A DNA stretch of 64,000 nucleotides from Streptomyces sp. 840.1 (GTDB lineage: Bacteria > Actinomycetota > Actinomycetes > Streptomycetales > Streptomycetaceae). The stretch is taken from contig NZ_RJUU01000003.1 of NCBI RefSeq assembly GCF_003751445.1, positions 1,302,001 to 1,366,000 on the forward strand, read 5' to 3'. Under the pieces are notes generated by a model. It did no database searches. It saw only the letters and a list, made by a program, of their open reading frames with translations, and had not been told where the DNA came from. Shown piece by piece: positions 8,228-16,257 of this stretch (position 1 is the stretch's first letter; the number at the start of each line of letters is the position of its first letter). Both the position numbers and the translations under genes were made by a program.

Positions 8228-9523
8228 TCAGCCGATGCCCGCGACCCTCAGTGCGTGCACCACGTCCCGCTCCCTCGCCCCGGACACCTCCCGGGCGGCC
8301 GCGAGCAGTTGCGGTACGAGGCGGCCCGGATCGCTCTCGGCGACCCTGGCCGCGTCCTGCGGTGTCCGGACCCGGACGAAGGCGCCGAGCAGCGCCCGTG
8401 CCTGCGGGCCACGGCCGGCCCGCTCCAGTGCGGCCACGGCGTCGGCGATCTCGGCGGCGGGCCGGGCCACGCCTTGGCGCAGCAGCCGGTCGCAGTCCTC
8501 CGGCCGTCCCGCCCCGGACAGTGCGGCGGCCGCCGCGGCGAGTGCGGCCGGCGGCAGCGAGGAGATCTCCCACAGCAGGGTCGCCCAGTCCGCGTCGAGC
8601 CCCGCCAGCCGCAGCTGCGCCGCGAGCACCGGCAACCGGTCCGCAGGCCGCGCCGCCGCCTCGCAGAGCACCCCGTGCGCCTCGCCGCTGCGGCCCTCCG
8701 CCCGCAGCCGGAGCAGCGCCGCGACGGTGTCCCGGGCGGCCTCCAGCGCCTCGGCATCCACCGGGACCTCGGCGGGGCCCCGGTCCGCGCCCGGCGACGC
8801 GCCGCCGAACCGGGCGCCGCGCGGCACGGCGACCGCGACCGGCGGCACGGGCAGGACGGGCGCCACGGACGCGGGGCTCTCGTCGTCCACGTCCAGCCCG
8901 GCGAACCGGGCACCGCGCGGCCTCCTGCGCACGGGCGGTGCGGGGGCGGAAGCGGATGCGGCGGGAGCGGGGGCGGGTGCCGCTGAGGTCTCCGGTGGCG
9001 GCGGGGCGTGCGGTGGCGGCGGGGATTCCGGGGCGGCGTCGCGCACCGCCGCGAGCCGCCGGCGCAGCTCCGCGCAGCGGGCCGAGGCGCGTTCGTGGTC
9101 GTCCCGGGCCCAGGCGGCCGTCTGGGCGTCGACCGCGTCCGCCGCATCGCGCTCATGGGCCGCGAGCAGCCGCTGGGCGGCGTGCGCCTGCTCCCGCAGC
9201 ATCAGTTCCAGCCGCTCCACGAGCTGCTGCCGCCCGCCGGGGCGGCGGTCGTGACCGGCGGCCGAGGCGGCGTGGAGCCCGGCAGCGCGTACCGACTCCC
9301 GTTCGGCGAACGCGGCGCCGCGCGCCGGCACGAGATCCCGCAAAAGCGAGTCCACCACGTCCCAGGGCGGGATCTCAACACCCTCCAGGCAGGCCCGCAT
9401 CCCCTCCGGATCGCGTTCGCAGAAGACGCCGTACCAGCCCTGGGCGGGATCGAGCAGCCGGGTCAGATACCGCAGGTAGCGCGCGAACTCGCTCAGGGAC
9501 ACCGCATGCTGATGCACTGTCAT
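8228..9523 (-). CDS. actinobacterial protein of unknown function with Pro/Ala-rich linker
   Basis: A 431-residue protein in three parts. An N-terminal conserved-looking domain (residues 1-65) has aromatic motifs RYLRYLTRLL, GWYGVFCERDPEG and PPWDVVDSLL. A charged helical segment (about 80-165) suggests coiled coil. A Pro/Ala linker (about 170-260) precedes a helical repeat-like C-terminus. No signal peptide is present. The ATG at 9523 has GAGGGCGGA just upstream; an earlier ATG 48 bases away has no site. It stands alone between oppositely transcribed or unrelated genes. I do not recognise a function. Confidence 0.7.
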   Translation of the reverse strand: MTVHQHAVSLSEFARYLRYLTRLLDPAQGWYGVFCERDPEGMRACLEGVEIPPWDVVDSLLRDLVPARGAAFAERESVRAAGLHAASAAGHDRRPGGRQQLVERLELMLREQAHAAQRLLAAHERDAADAVDAQTAAWARDDHERASARCAELRRRLAAVRDAAPESPPPPHAPPPPETSAAPAPAPAASASAPAPPVRRRPRGARFAGLDVDDESPASVAPVLPVPPVAVAVPRGARFGGASPGADRGPAEVPVDAEALEAARDTVAALLRLRAEGRSGEAHGVLCEAAARPADRLPVLAAQLRLAGLDADWATLLWEISSLPPAALAAAAAALSGAGRPEDCDRLLRQGVARPAAEIADAVAALERAGRGPQARALLGAFVRVRTPQDAARVAESDPGRLVPQLLAAAREVSGARERDVVHALRVAGIG

Positions 9524-9669
9524 TTCCGCCCTCGGGCCGCCGTCGGCTGGAGCCTTCCAGTCCGCAGGCATTCGACCGCAGGCGTGTTACGGGACGGCTA
9601 CGCGCTCTTTTCGGTACCGGTGCGAGCGCCGCACGACCCCGCCGGTGAGCGCCCCACGCGTACCCGTCG

Positions 9670-9729
9670 AGCAAGTACGCATGGAGCGAGTACGCATGGA
9701 GGGAGTGCCTGTCGAGCGAGCGCGCGCGG
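9670..9729. repeat. degenerate 15-bp tandem repeat
   Basis: Four 15-base units: AGCAAGTACGCATGG, AGCGAGTACGCATGG, AGGGAGTGCCTGTCG, AGCGAGCGCGCGCGG. The first two differ at one base. They lie in the spacer just downstream of the PPOX gene. Confidence 0.6.
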
Positions 9730-9736
9730 GCGGGGT

Positions 9737-10117
9737 TCAGAAGGTGATGGCGATCCCGGTGTGCGGCCGCTTGCCGAGGCGGAAGACCAGCGCCGGGTAG
9801 TCGAGCAGCCAGTACTTCCAGGTGTACTTGCGGCCGATGGCCTTGCGCACAGCGGCCATGTCCTTGACGTCGAGCAGCCGGCCGGTGCCCTCGGCGCTCG
9901 GGGCGCCTTCCGCGATGCGCCCGCGCACGTCACAGACGGTGACGAGGACGCGGGTGTCGTTGCGCAGCCGCTTGACCTTCCACGAATCGGCTTTGGTCCA
10001 CACCAGCAGCTCGTCCCCGGCGGCGGCGGCCCACACCGGCGTGGCGACGGGGGTGCCGTCCTTCCGGTACGTGGTGAGGCTGACGTACTCACTTCGGGCG
10101 AACTCCTGGAGGCTCAT
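9737..10117 (-). CDS. PPOX-class (split beta-barrel) F420/FMN-dependent enzyme
   Basis: A 126-residue single-domain protein of the pyridoxamine 5'-phosphate oxidase-like fold. It opens with strand motifs YVSLTTYRKDGTPVATPVWAA and ends with YPALVFRLGKRPHTGIAITF, typical of small actinobacterial F420-binding oxidoreductases. Length is normal. It is monocistronic; the next gene upstream is a TetR regulator transcribed the same way but separated by about 170 bases. Cofactor (F420 versus FMN) cannot be decided from sequence inspection alone. Confidence 0.82.
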   Translation of the reverse strand: MSLQEFARSEYVSLTTYRKDGTPVATPVWAAAAGDELLVWTKADSWKVKRLRNDTRVLVTVCDVRGRIAEGAPSAEGTGRLLDVKDMAAVRKAIGRKYTWKYWLLDYPALVFRLGKRPHTGIAITF

Positions 10118-10288
10118 GGCGCAACCTTACGCACCTCACGCCCCAGTTCCGCGCACGGCCGGGGCATCCCCAATCAGCCCCCGCCCGCCGCCGGTTCGGC
10201 CAGAAGCCGTCCGGCCGGTCACGCGTACAGCCGCATGACGCGCGCCGCCGCGGGGCCTCCGCAGCCGGACGGCCCGACCGGCGCCGGC

Positions 10289-10864
10289 TCAGGGCGCGGT
10301 GGCTTCCCATGCGGCCTCGATCATCCGGAAGACCTCGTCGACCGTGGCCGCGGGATCGTCCGCCCGGCAGGCCAGCGCGTACGCGTCGATGGTGAACCGC
10401 GCGGTCGCCCGGCAGGCCGTCGCGCTCCGGGACAGGTGGGGGTCGGCGGCCAGCGCCGCGGCCAGCGCGCCCGCGTGACGCAGGCTCATCGCGTCCTCGT
10501 ACTCCCGCAGGGCGGGTGACTCCTCGATCAGGCGCCGGACGGGCGCACTGCCCTGCGCCGTGCAGTGCCGCACCAGGGCCTCGACCTCGCGGCGCAGGGC
10601 CGGGACGAGCGGCCCGCGCGGCGGCCGGCCGGTCACCGCCCGCGTGAGGCGCTCCTCGAAGTCCTGGTCGCGCTCGAACACGAGCGCCTCCTTCGAGGCG
10701 AAGTGAGCGAAGACGGTGGTGACGGCCACATCGGCCTCGGCCGCGACGTCCCGGATGCCCACGGCGTCGTATCCGCGCTCCAGGAAGAGGCTCAGCGCGG
10801 TGTCGGCGATCTTCCGGCGGGTCGCGGCCTTCTTGCGTTCACGGCGTCCGGGCGGCTCGGTCAT
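10289..10864 (-). CDS. TetR-family transcriptional regulator
   Basis: A 191-residue protein with an N-terminal HTH (residues 15-60): TRRKIADTALSLFLERGYDA, then VGIRDVAAEADVAVTTVFAHFASK. The C-terminal ligand domain is helical and unclassified. It is divergent from a quinone-oxidoreductase-like gene, and a 13-bp hyphenated palindrome lies between them. It is therefore likely to repress both itself and that gene. Confidence 0.88.
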   Translation of the reverse strand: MTEPPGRRERKKAATRRKIADTALSLFLERGYDAVGIRDVAAEADVAVTTVFAHFASKEALVFERDQDFEERLTRAVTGRPPRGPLVPALRREVEALVRHCTAQGSAPVRRLIEESPALREYEDAMSLRHAGALAAALAADPHLSRSATACRATARFTIDAYALACRADDPAATVDEVFRMIEAAWEATAP

Positions 10865-10906
10865 ACCAGGACACTACCAGGTACGAATTCCTCACCACTA
10901 TGAAAT

Positions 10907-10919
10907 CCTAACGGTTAGG
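10907..10919. promoter_or_regulatory. putative TetR operator CCTAAC-G-GTTAGG
   Basis: Perfect hyphenated palindrome with 6-bp arms between the divergent TetR and oxidoreductase genes, 16 bases before the oxidoreductase ATG. Centre position and symmetry fit a TetR dimer. Confidence 0.6.
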
Positions 10920-10934
10920 GTTATCTTCGACGGC

Positions 10935-11828
10935 ATGAGAAAAATCAGCTTCGCCGAGTTCGGCGGTCCCGAGGTCCTGCAACTGGTGGAAGCCGAGGAG
11001 CCGCACGCGGGCCCCGGCCGGATACGCATCGCCGTACGGGCGGCGGGCGTCAACCCCGTCGACTGGCGGATCCGGGAGGGCCAGGTCCTGGGAGCCCACC
11101 CGGTCGAACTGCCCTCGGGGGTCGGGCTCGATGCCGCCGGGGTGGTGGACGAGATCGGCGAGGGCGTTGAAGGGGTCACCGTCGGCGACCGCGTGTTCGG
11201 CGAGGGCGCCGACACGTACGCCGATTTCGCCGTGCTGTCGGCCTGGGCCCGGATGCCGGAGCGACTGACCTTCGAGGAGGCGGCCGGGTACCCGTCGGTG
11301 GTGGAGACCGCGCTGCGCATCATCCGCGAAGCCGGCGTGCGCCCCGGCCAGACGCTGCTGGTCAGCGGGGCGTCCGGTGGCGTCGGGTCGGCGGTGCTGC
11401 AGATCGCCCGTGCGCGCGGCATCAAGGTGATCGGCACGGCCGGGGCCGCGAACCAGGACTACCTGCGGAGCATGGGCGCCCTCGCCACGACGTACGACGA
11501 GGGCTGGGTCGAACGGGTGCGGCACCTGGGCCGGGTCGACGCGGCCCTCGATCTGGCCGGCTCGGGAGTGATCCGCGAGCTCGTCGGGCTCACCGGGGAC
11601 CCGCACAAGGTCGTCTCCATCGCCGACCTCGACGCCCCGCAACTGGGCGTCCGGTTCTCCGGCGTGGCCGGGAGCGTGCCGGACGCGCTCGCCGAGGCCG
11701 TCGACCTCATCTCCGGGGGCAGGCTCCACATCCCGGTCGAGAAGTCGTACCCGCTCACCGGGGCAGCGGCGGCGCACGCCGACAGCCGGGCCGGCCACAC
11801 CCGGGGCCGCCGGGTCCTGATCGTCTGA
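10935..11828 (+). CDS. zinc-free MDR-superfamily NADP-dependent quinone oxidoreductase
   Basis: A 297-residue medium-chain dehydrogenase/reductase. The GroES-like N-terminus contains VNPVDWRIREG, and the nucleotide-binding domain has VSGASGGVGSAVLQIA. Catalytic and structural zinc cysteines are absent, as in quinone reductase-like members. ATG 10935 is chosen because the protein begins at the canonical MRKISFAEFGGPEVL; a longer frame overlaps the TetR gene and is rejected. Probably induced by electrophiles or quinones through the adjacent TetR protein; the inducer is unknown. Confidence 0.88.
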   Translation: MRKISFAEFGGPEVLQLVEAEEPHAGPGRIRIAVRAAGVNPVDWRIREGQVLGAHPVELPSGVGLDAAGVVDEIGEGVEGVTVGDRVFGEGADTYADFAVLSAWARMPERLTFEEAAGYPSVVETALRIIREAGVRPGQTLLVSGASGGVGSAVLQIARARGIKVIGTAGAANQDYLRSMGALATTYDEGWVERVRHLGRVDAALDLAGSGVIRELVGLTGDPHKVVSIADLDAPQLGVRFSGVAGSVPDALAEAVDLISGGRLHIPVEKSYPLTGAAAAHADSRAGHTRGRRVLIV

Positions 11829-11883
11829 GCCGCAGCCCGCCCGGCGTCGCGCCACGCCGAACGTTCTGCGCCGTACGCCGCTA

Positions 11884-12054
11884 GGCCTGTCTTCAAACTG
11901 CCGTCGTCGCCCGAAGGGCGGCCGGGCGGCGTCAGGTGCGTACTCTCGGCGTGCCGGCCCCAGGCCCCTGTACTGGACGTACCGGGGTCTGGGGCCGGTG
12001 CGGCGAGAGAGCGTGCATGGCGCCGCACGGCAGAAGGCAGCTTGAAGACAGGCC
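11884..12054. repeat. long imperfect palindrome 1
   Basis: The ends are inverted: GGCCTGTCTTCAA at 11884 and TTGAAGACAGGCC ending at 12054. The arms continue inward through GGCCCCAGG..CC and GTAC-TGGAC-GTAC with mismatches. It is noncoding, and it abuts a second palindrome of similar design. Confidence 0.7.
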
Positions 12055-12224
12055 CCAGGGCCTGCCCGGCGGATCTACGTGGAGCAGCCCGCGGCGTCTG
12101 GTGCGCGCTCTCGGCGTGCACCCGAGTCGCCCTCGTACTGGATGTACTTGGGCGATTCGGGCGTGCGGCGAGAGTGCATGCCAGACGCCGCGGGCCCGCG
12201 AAGATCCGCCGGACAGGCCCTGGG
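12054..12224. repeat. long imperfect palindrome 2
   Basis: Nested inverted repeat from CCCAGGGCCTG to CAGGCCCTGGG. Internal pairing includes GGCGGATCT/AGATCCGCC, GCGGCGTCTGG/CCAGACGCCGC, GGGCGA..TCGCCC and a GTAC-TGGAT-GTAC apex. The whole 171 bases could fold into one cruciform-like stem. Confidence 0.7.
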
Positions 12225-12228
12225 CCAT

Positions 12229-12270
12229 GTCCGCGAAGTCCCGTCGGACCAGGCGGGACTTTCCGGACAC
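12229..12270. terminator. bidirectional terminator hairpin
   Basis: GTCCGCGAAGTCCCG / CGGGACTTTCCGGAC with a 10-base loop, positioned between the convergent oxidoreductase and XRE genes, directly after the XRE stop. Confidence 0.65.
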
Positions 12271-12273
12271 GGT

Positions 12274-12543
12274 CTAACCGGCCAGCGGGACGGCGAGCGG
12301 CTCCTCGGCGCAGCGCAGGAGCAGTTCATCCATCGAGATGCCTAGCGCCCCGGCCAGCGCCGCGACGGTGAAGAAGGCGGGGGTGGGGGCGCGACCGGTC
12401 TCGATCTTGCGCAGCGTCTCGGCCGAGATCCCGGCGCTGCCGGCGATGTCGACCATGCTGCGACGGCCGCGCGCCTCGCGGATCAGGCGGCCGAGCCGCT
12501 CGCCGCGCAGGTGCTCTTCGGGGGTCAGGGGCGTTCGTACCAT
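12274..12543 (-). CDS. XRE-family small HTH regulator
   Basis: An 89-residue Cro/CI-type regulator: HTH from about residue 18 to 75 (LGRLIREARGRRSMVDIAG, then GISAETLRKIETGRAPTPAF). No ligand domain. It is divergent from a type I methionine aminopeptidase gene with only 41 bases between starts, and an inverted repeat occupies that gap. Probable autoregulator and regulator of the aminopeptidase. Confidence 0.85.
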   Translation of the reverse strand: MVRTPLTPEEHLRGERLGRLIREARGRRSMVDIAGSAGISAETLRKIETGRAPTPAFFTVAALAGALGISMDELLLRCAEEPLAVPLAG

Positions 12544-12555
12544 GCCGTCATTCTA

Positions 12556-12574
12556 ATACCGCTTGAACCGGTAT
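12556..12574. promoter_or_regulatory. putative XRE operator between xre and map
   Basis: ATACCG-cttgaac-CGGTAT inverted repeat lying in the 41-base divergent promoter. A TATAGT hexamer partly overlaps it, so binding should block transcription toward the aminopeptidase. Confidence 0.55.
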
Positions 12575-12584
12575 AGTAATTGGC

Positions 12585-13352
12585 ATGGTGCAACTCAAGA
12601 CAGACACATCCATCGAAGCCATGCGCGAGGCCGGCCGGGTCGTGGCGCAGGTACTGACGGCCGCCCGGGAGGCGGCGGCGCCCGGCGTCACGCTGCGCGA
12701 GCTCGACGAGGTGGCCCGGGGCGTCCTGCGCGAGGCGGGCGCCGGATCCCCCTTCCTCAACTACCGGCCGGACTTCGCCCCGGTCCCGTTCCCCGGCGTG
12801 ATCTGCACGTCCGTCAACGACGCGGTCGTGCACGGAATCCCCACGGACCTGCGGCTGCGCGACGGCGACCTGGTGAGCGTCGACGCGGGCGCGACGCTCG
12901 ACGGCTGGGTCGGTGACTCGGCGATCAGCTTCACCGTCGGCCGCGCCCGGCCCGCGGACACCCGGCTGATCGAGACGGCGTTCGCGGCGCTGGACGCGGG
13001 CATCGCGGCGGCCGTCGTCGGCAACCGGATCGGTGACATCGCGCACGCGATCGGCCGGGTGTGCCGCACGGCCGGCTACGGCATCCTGGAGGGCTTCGGC
13101 GGCCACGGCGTGGGCCGGTCCATGCACGAGGACCCGGGCGTCCCCAACGAGGGACGACCGGGCCGCGGGATGCCGTTGCGGCACGGCATGGTGCTCGCCA
13201 TCGAACCGATGCTGCTCGGCGGCGGCCTCGACACGTTCCACACCGACCGGGACGGCTGGACGCTGCGCACGTCCGACGGCAGCAGGGCCGCCCACGCCGA
13301 GCACACGGTGGCGATCACGGACGACGGCCCCAGAATCCTGACCGCACTGTGA
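12585..13352 (+). CDS. map: type I methionine aminopeptidase
   Basis: A 255-residue metallopeptidase that removes initiator methionine. All five metal ligands are present: D100, D111, H174, E207 and E239, in SVDAG, VGDSA, GGHGVG, AIEPML and AEHTV. Length matches the short bacterial form without an N-terminal extension. A paralogue with a dedicated XRE regulator is not the usual housekeeping arrangement beside secY/infA, so this is probably a regulated accessory copy. That the genome has another map is expected but not visible here. Confidence 0.92.
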   Translation: MVQLKTDTSIEAMREAGRVVAQVLTAAREAAAPGVTLRELDEVARGVLREAGAGSPFLNYRPDFAPVPFPGVICTSVNDAVVHGIPTDLRLRDGDLVSVDAGATLDGWVGDSAISFTVGRARPADTRLIETAFAALDAGIAAAVVGNRIGDIAHAIGRVCRTAGYGILEGFGGHGVGRSMHEDPGVPNEGRPGRGMPLRHGMVLAIEPMLLGGGLDTFHTDRDGWTLRTSDGSRAAHAEHTVAITDDGPRILTAL

Positions 13353-13357
13353 CAGGC

Positions 13358-14197
13358 TCAGTTGTTCTGCAGGAACTTCTTCGCCAGCGCGTCCCCGGCA
13401 CTCACGGCGGCGTCGTGGCTCTCGATCGGTGACGCCTGCGAGTTCTTGAACAGGATGTACGTGACGCCGGACTCGGCGCCGCCGGTCTCCGGATCGGGGT
13501 CGATCCCGAGGGCCTTCGCCGTGGCGTACGAGGCCTCGCCGATGATCTTGGCGGGGCCGGTGTCACCGACGACGGCGTACTCCACCTTGCCGTTGTAGAT
13601 GACGGCGACGACGCCACCGCCCTTGATGCCGGCGCTGCCGTAGTTCCAGATGGAGCTGCTGCTCGGCACGACGACGTACGGCAGCTTCTCGGCGTTGAGC
13701 GGCTGGTCGCCGGAGGTGTGGAACGCGGTGTCGTCCTGGAACCACGGGTCGGTGTCCTCGTTGCAGGCCGTGGTGACCTGTCCGTCGCAGTCGACGTCCA
13801 TGTCGGCCTTCCAGAACACGGCGCCGTTCGCGCCGCAGACCGGCACCGTGGCCGAGGTCTCCTCGTCCGTACGGTACTTGCCGTTCGAGATCTGCGAACA
13901 GGACGAGACCTTGGCCAGCAGGTCGGCCGCGCTGACGGAGCCCTCCTTGATTCCGGAGGACGGCTTTTCGCCGGACGCGGCTCCCTCGGACGAGGCGGTG
14001 CCGGAGGGGCCGTCGTGGGACAGCCGGGTGGTGTGGGCCACGGGCGCCAGGTGCACCGTCGTCCGGGGGGTGCTCCGCGCCGCCGCGGCTGCGGCGGCGG
14101 GAGTGGGGGAGCCGCCGGGGGCGGCCGGTGTGAGCGATCCGGCCGCGAGGAGAGCGGCGCCGGAGGCTGCGGCGAGGGCAAGCGCTTGCATACGCAT
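13358..14197 (-). CDS. secreted GH75-family chitosanase
   Basis: A 279-residue exported protein. The signal peptide covers residues 1-28 and a Ser/Thr/Pro-rich linker runs to about 85. The catalytic domain has the GH75 hallmarks FWKADMDVDCDG and VVGDTGPAKIIGEAS, which contain the acid residues used in family 75. It would cut chitosan outside the cell. The gene is monocistronic. A 13-bp palindrome AGGAAA-G-TTTCCT lies 21 bases upstream of the start, resembling the operator of actinomycete chitosanase genes. Confidence 0.88.
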   Translation of the reverse strand: MRMQALALAAASGAALLAAGSLTPAAPGGSPTPAAAAAAARSTPRTTVHLAPVAHTTRLSHDGPSGTASSEGAASGEKPSSGIKEGSVSAADLLAKVSSCSQISNGKYRTDEETSATVPVCGANGAVFWKADMDVDCDGQVTTACNEDTDPWFQDDTAFHTSGDQPLNAEKLPYVVVPSSSSIWNYGSAGIKGGGVVAVIYNGKVEYAVVGDTGPAKIIGEASYATAKALGIDPDPETGGAESGVTYILFKNSQASPIESHDAAVSAGDALAKKFLQNN

Positions 14198-14217
14198 GGT
14201 GGGGGTGCCCTTCTATT

Positions 14218-14230
14218 AGGAAAGTTTCCT
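14218..14230. promoter_or_regulatory. CsnR-like chitosanase operator AGGAAA-G-TTTCCT
   Basis: Perfect hyphenated palindrome extended by TT/TA on the flanks, directly upstream of the chitosanase gene. Streptomyces chitosanase promoters are known to carry a palindrome of this type bound by the ROK-family repressor CsnR. The assignment here is by resemblance. Confidence 0.6.
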
Positions 14231-14344
14231 TACCGAGATGCCAAGATGCTCCCCCGGTCATGTCCTCGTCAAGACCCCCGAGGCCGGCCACCGCGGCTCC
14301 CCCCGCGGCGACCGGCCCCCTGCGCGACAGTTATTGACGGGTCG

Positions 14345-16153
14345 TCAGGACCGCCCGGCGGGCCTCACCACCATTGCCGAACCGCCGCCCCGGCGCACCG
14401 TCTCGGCGGCCGCGAGCCAGCGCCCGTCCGGCAGCCGCTGCACACCCGTCGCCGCTCCGATCTCCGGATTCGGCGTGAAGACGTGCCCCAGCGCTTCGAG
14501 GCGGGCCCGCACCGGGCTGTTCCACAGTCCCGGTTCCAGCTCCGTCTTCGCCGCGTTGCGCTGGCTGGCGCGGGGCGCCGCGATGGCGTCCACCAGCGGC
14601 AGCCCCCGGTCGACCTTGCCGATCAGCGACTGCAGCACGGTCGTGATGATCGTGGCGCCGCCCGGCGAACCCAGTGCCAGCACCGGCTGTCCGTGCTTGA
14701 GCACGATGGTCGGGGAGATCGACGACCTCGGCCGCTTGCCCGGACCCGGCAGGTTCGGGTCGTGGACGGCCGGGTCGGCGGGTGCGAACGAGAAGTCCGT
14801 CAGCTCGTTGTTGAGCAGGAACCCGCGCCCAGGGACCGTGATCCCGCTGCCGCCGGTCTGCTCGATCGTCAGCGTGTACGCGACGACGTTGCCCCACTTG
14901 TCGGCGGTCGTCAGGTGGGTGGTGTTCTCCCCCTCGTACGTGGTCGGCGCGGCCTTCCCACCGGTCGCGCAGTCGGCCGGACGGCGCGGGTCGCCCGGCG
15001 CGAGCGGGCTGGTCAGCACCGCGTCGTCCTTGATCAGGCACTCCCGCGAGTCGGCGAAGCGCTGGCTGAGCAGCTCCTTCGTCGGCACGTCCTCGAACTT
15101 CGGGTCACCGACCCAGCGCCCTCGGTCGGCGAACGCGATCCGGCTCGCCTCGATGAACCGGTGCAGGTACCGCGTCTCGCTCGCCCTCGACAGGTCGGTC
15201 GACTCCAGGATGTTCAGGGCCTCGCCCACCGTCGTACCACCGGAGGAGGACGGCGCCATGCCGTACACGTCGAGTCCCCGGTAACCGGTCTTCGTCGGCG
15301 CCTGCCGCAGCGCCCGGTAGGAGCGCAGGTCCTTGGTGGTCAGGTCGCCCGGCCGCACCACCCGGGAGGACTTGGGGTCGACGGGCGGGTTGCGTACCGT
15401 CCGCACGACGTCCTCGGCCAGCTCGCCCCGGTAGATCTCGTCGAGACCCTTGCGGCCGACCTCGTCGTAGGTGCGTGCCAGGTCGGGGTTCTTGAACACC
15501 GATCCGACGACCGGCAGTTGGCCGCCCGGCAGGAAGAGCTTCCGGGTCGCCGGGAAGTCCGCGAACCTGGCCTGATTGCCCTCGGTCTGGGACCGGAACG
15601 TGCTGTCCACGACGAACCCGTCCCGGGCGAGCCGCTCGGCCGGCTTCAGCACCTGCCGGAGCGATCTGCTGCCCCAGGTGTCGAGCGCGGTCTCCCAGGT
15701 GGCCGGGGTGCCGGGCGTGCCGACGCCGAGTCCGCTGGTGACGGCATCGGCGAAGGCGAGCGGCTTGCCGTTCTCCATGAAGAGCGAGGAGTCCGCGCTG
15801 TGCGGCGCGGTCTCACGCCCGTCGATGGTCTGCACGGTGCGGGTCCGCGCGTCGTAGTGGACGAAGTAGCCACCACCGCCGAGACCCGCCGAGTACGGCT
15901 CGGTCACCCCGAGCGCCGCCGCTGTCGCCACCGCCGCGTCCGCCGCATTGCCGCCCTTGCGGAGCACCTCGATACCGGCGGCGGTCGCGTCGGCGTCGAC
16001 GCTGGAGACCGCTCCCCCGTATCCCACCGCCACCGGGGACTTGGCTGTCGGCGCTGCCGGTGGCGCGGACGAGGACGGGGCCGCCGCCCCGACCGACACC
16101 ACAGCGGCGAGAACACCTAAGAACGACACATTCCGCGCGACGGAACGTCGCAT
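14345..16153 (-). CDS. ggt: gamma-glutamyltransferase (secreted proenzyme)
   Basis: A 602-residue Ntn-hydrolase precursor. A signal peptide occupies residues 1-24. The large subunit runs to about 410 and the small subunit begins at the autoprocessing nucleophile T411 in GENTTHL. The glycine-rich oxyanion segment (SSSGGTTVGE near 302-311) and the C-terminal SPGGAT motif are present. It cleaves gamma-glutamyl bonds of glutathione or related peptides outside the membrane. Start 16153 has GGAGG seven bases upstream; the longer frame to 16249 lacks a site and a signal peptide at its N-terminus. Confidence 0.92.
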   Translation of the reverse strand: MRRSVARNVSFLGVLAAVVSVGAAAPSSSAPPAAPTAKSPVAVGYGGAVSSVDADATAAGIEVLRKGGNAADAAVATAAALGVTEPYSAGLGGGGYFVHYDARTRTVQTIDGRETAPHSADSSLFMENGKPLAFADAVTSGLGVGTPGTPATWETALDTWGSRSLRQVLKPAERLARDGFVVDSTFRSQTEGNQARFADFPATRKLFLPGGQLPVVGSVFKNPDLARTYDEVGRKGLDEIYRGELAEDVVRTVRNPPVDPKSSRVVRPGDLTTKDLRSYRALRQAPTKTGYRGLDVYGMAPSSSGGTTVGEALNILESTDLSRASETRYLHRFIEASRIAFADRGRWVGDPKFEDVPTKELLSQRFADSRECLIKDDAVLTSPLAPGDPRRPADCATGGKAAPTTYEGENTTHLTTADKWGNVVAYTLTIEQTGGSGITVPGRGFLLNNELTDFSFAPADPAVHDPNLPGPGKRPRSSISPTIVLKHGQPVLALGSPGGATIITTVLQSLIGKVDRGLPLVDAIAAPRASQRNAAKTELEPGLWNSPVRARLEALGHVFTPNPEIGAATGVQRLPDGRWLAAAETVRRGGGSAMVVRPAGRS

Positions 16154-16257
16154 GCGCACCTCCAGTGAAGGATCGTCCGCGCAGGGTAGCGCCGCCCCGG
16201 CCACCCCGTCAGGACCGCCTCGAACTTGAGGCCGAATGCCCGCTGACATGCCCGCCC

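Noticed and set aside
13718..16120. 800-codon plus-strand frame across chitosanase and gamma-glutamyltransferase
   Set aside because: It is the mirror frame of two genes with signal peptides and catalytic motifs; its product is low-complexity Arg/Gly-rich.
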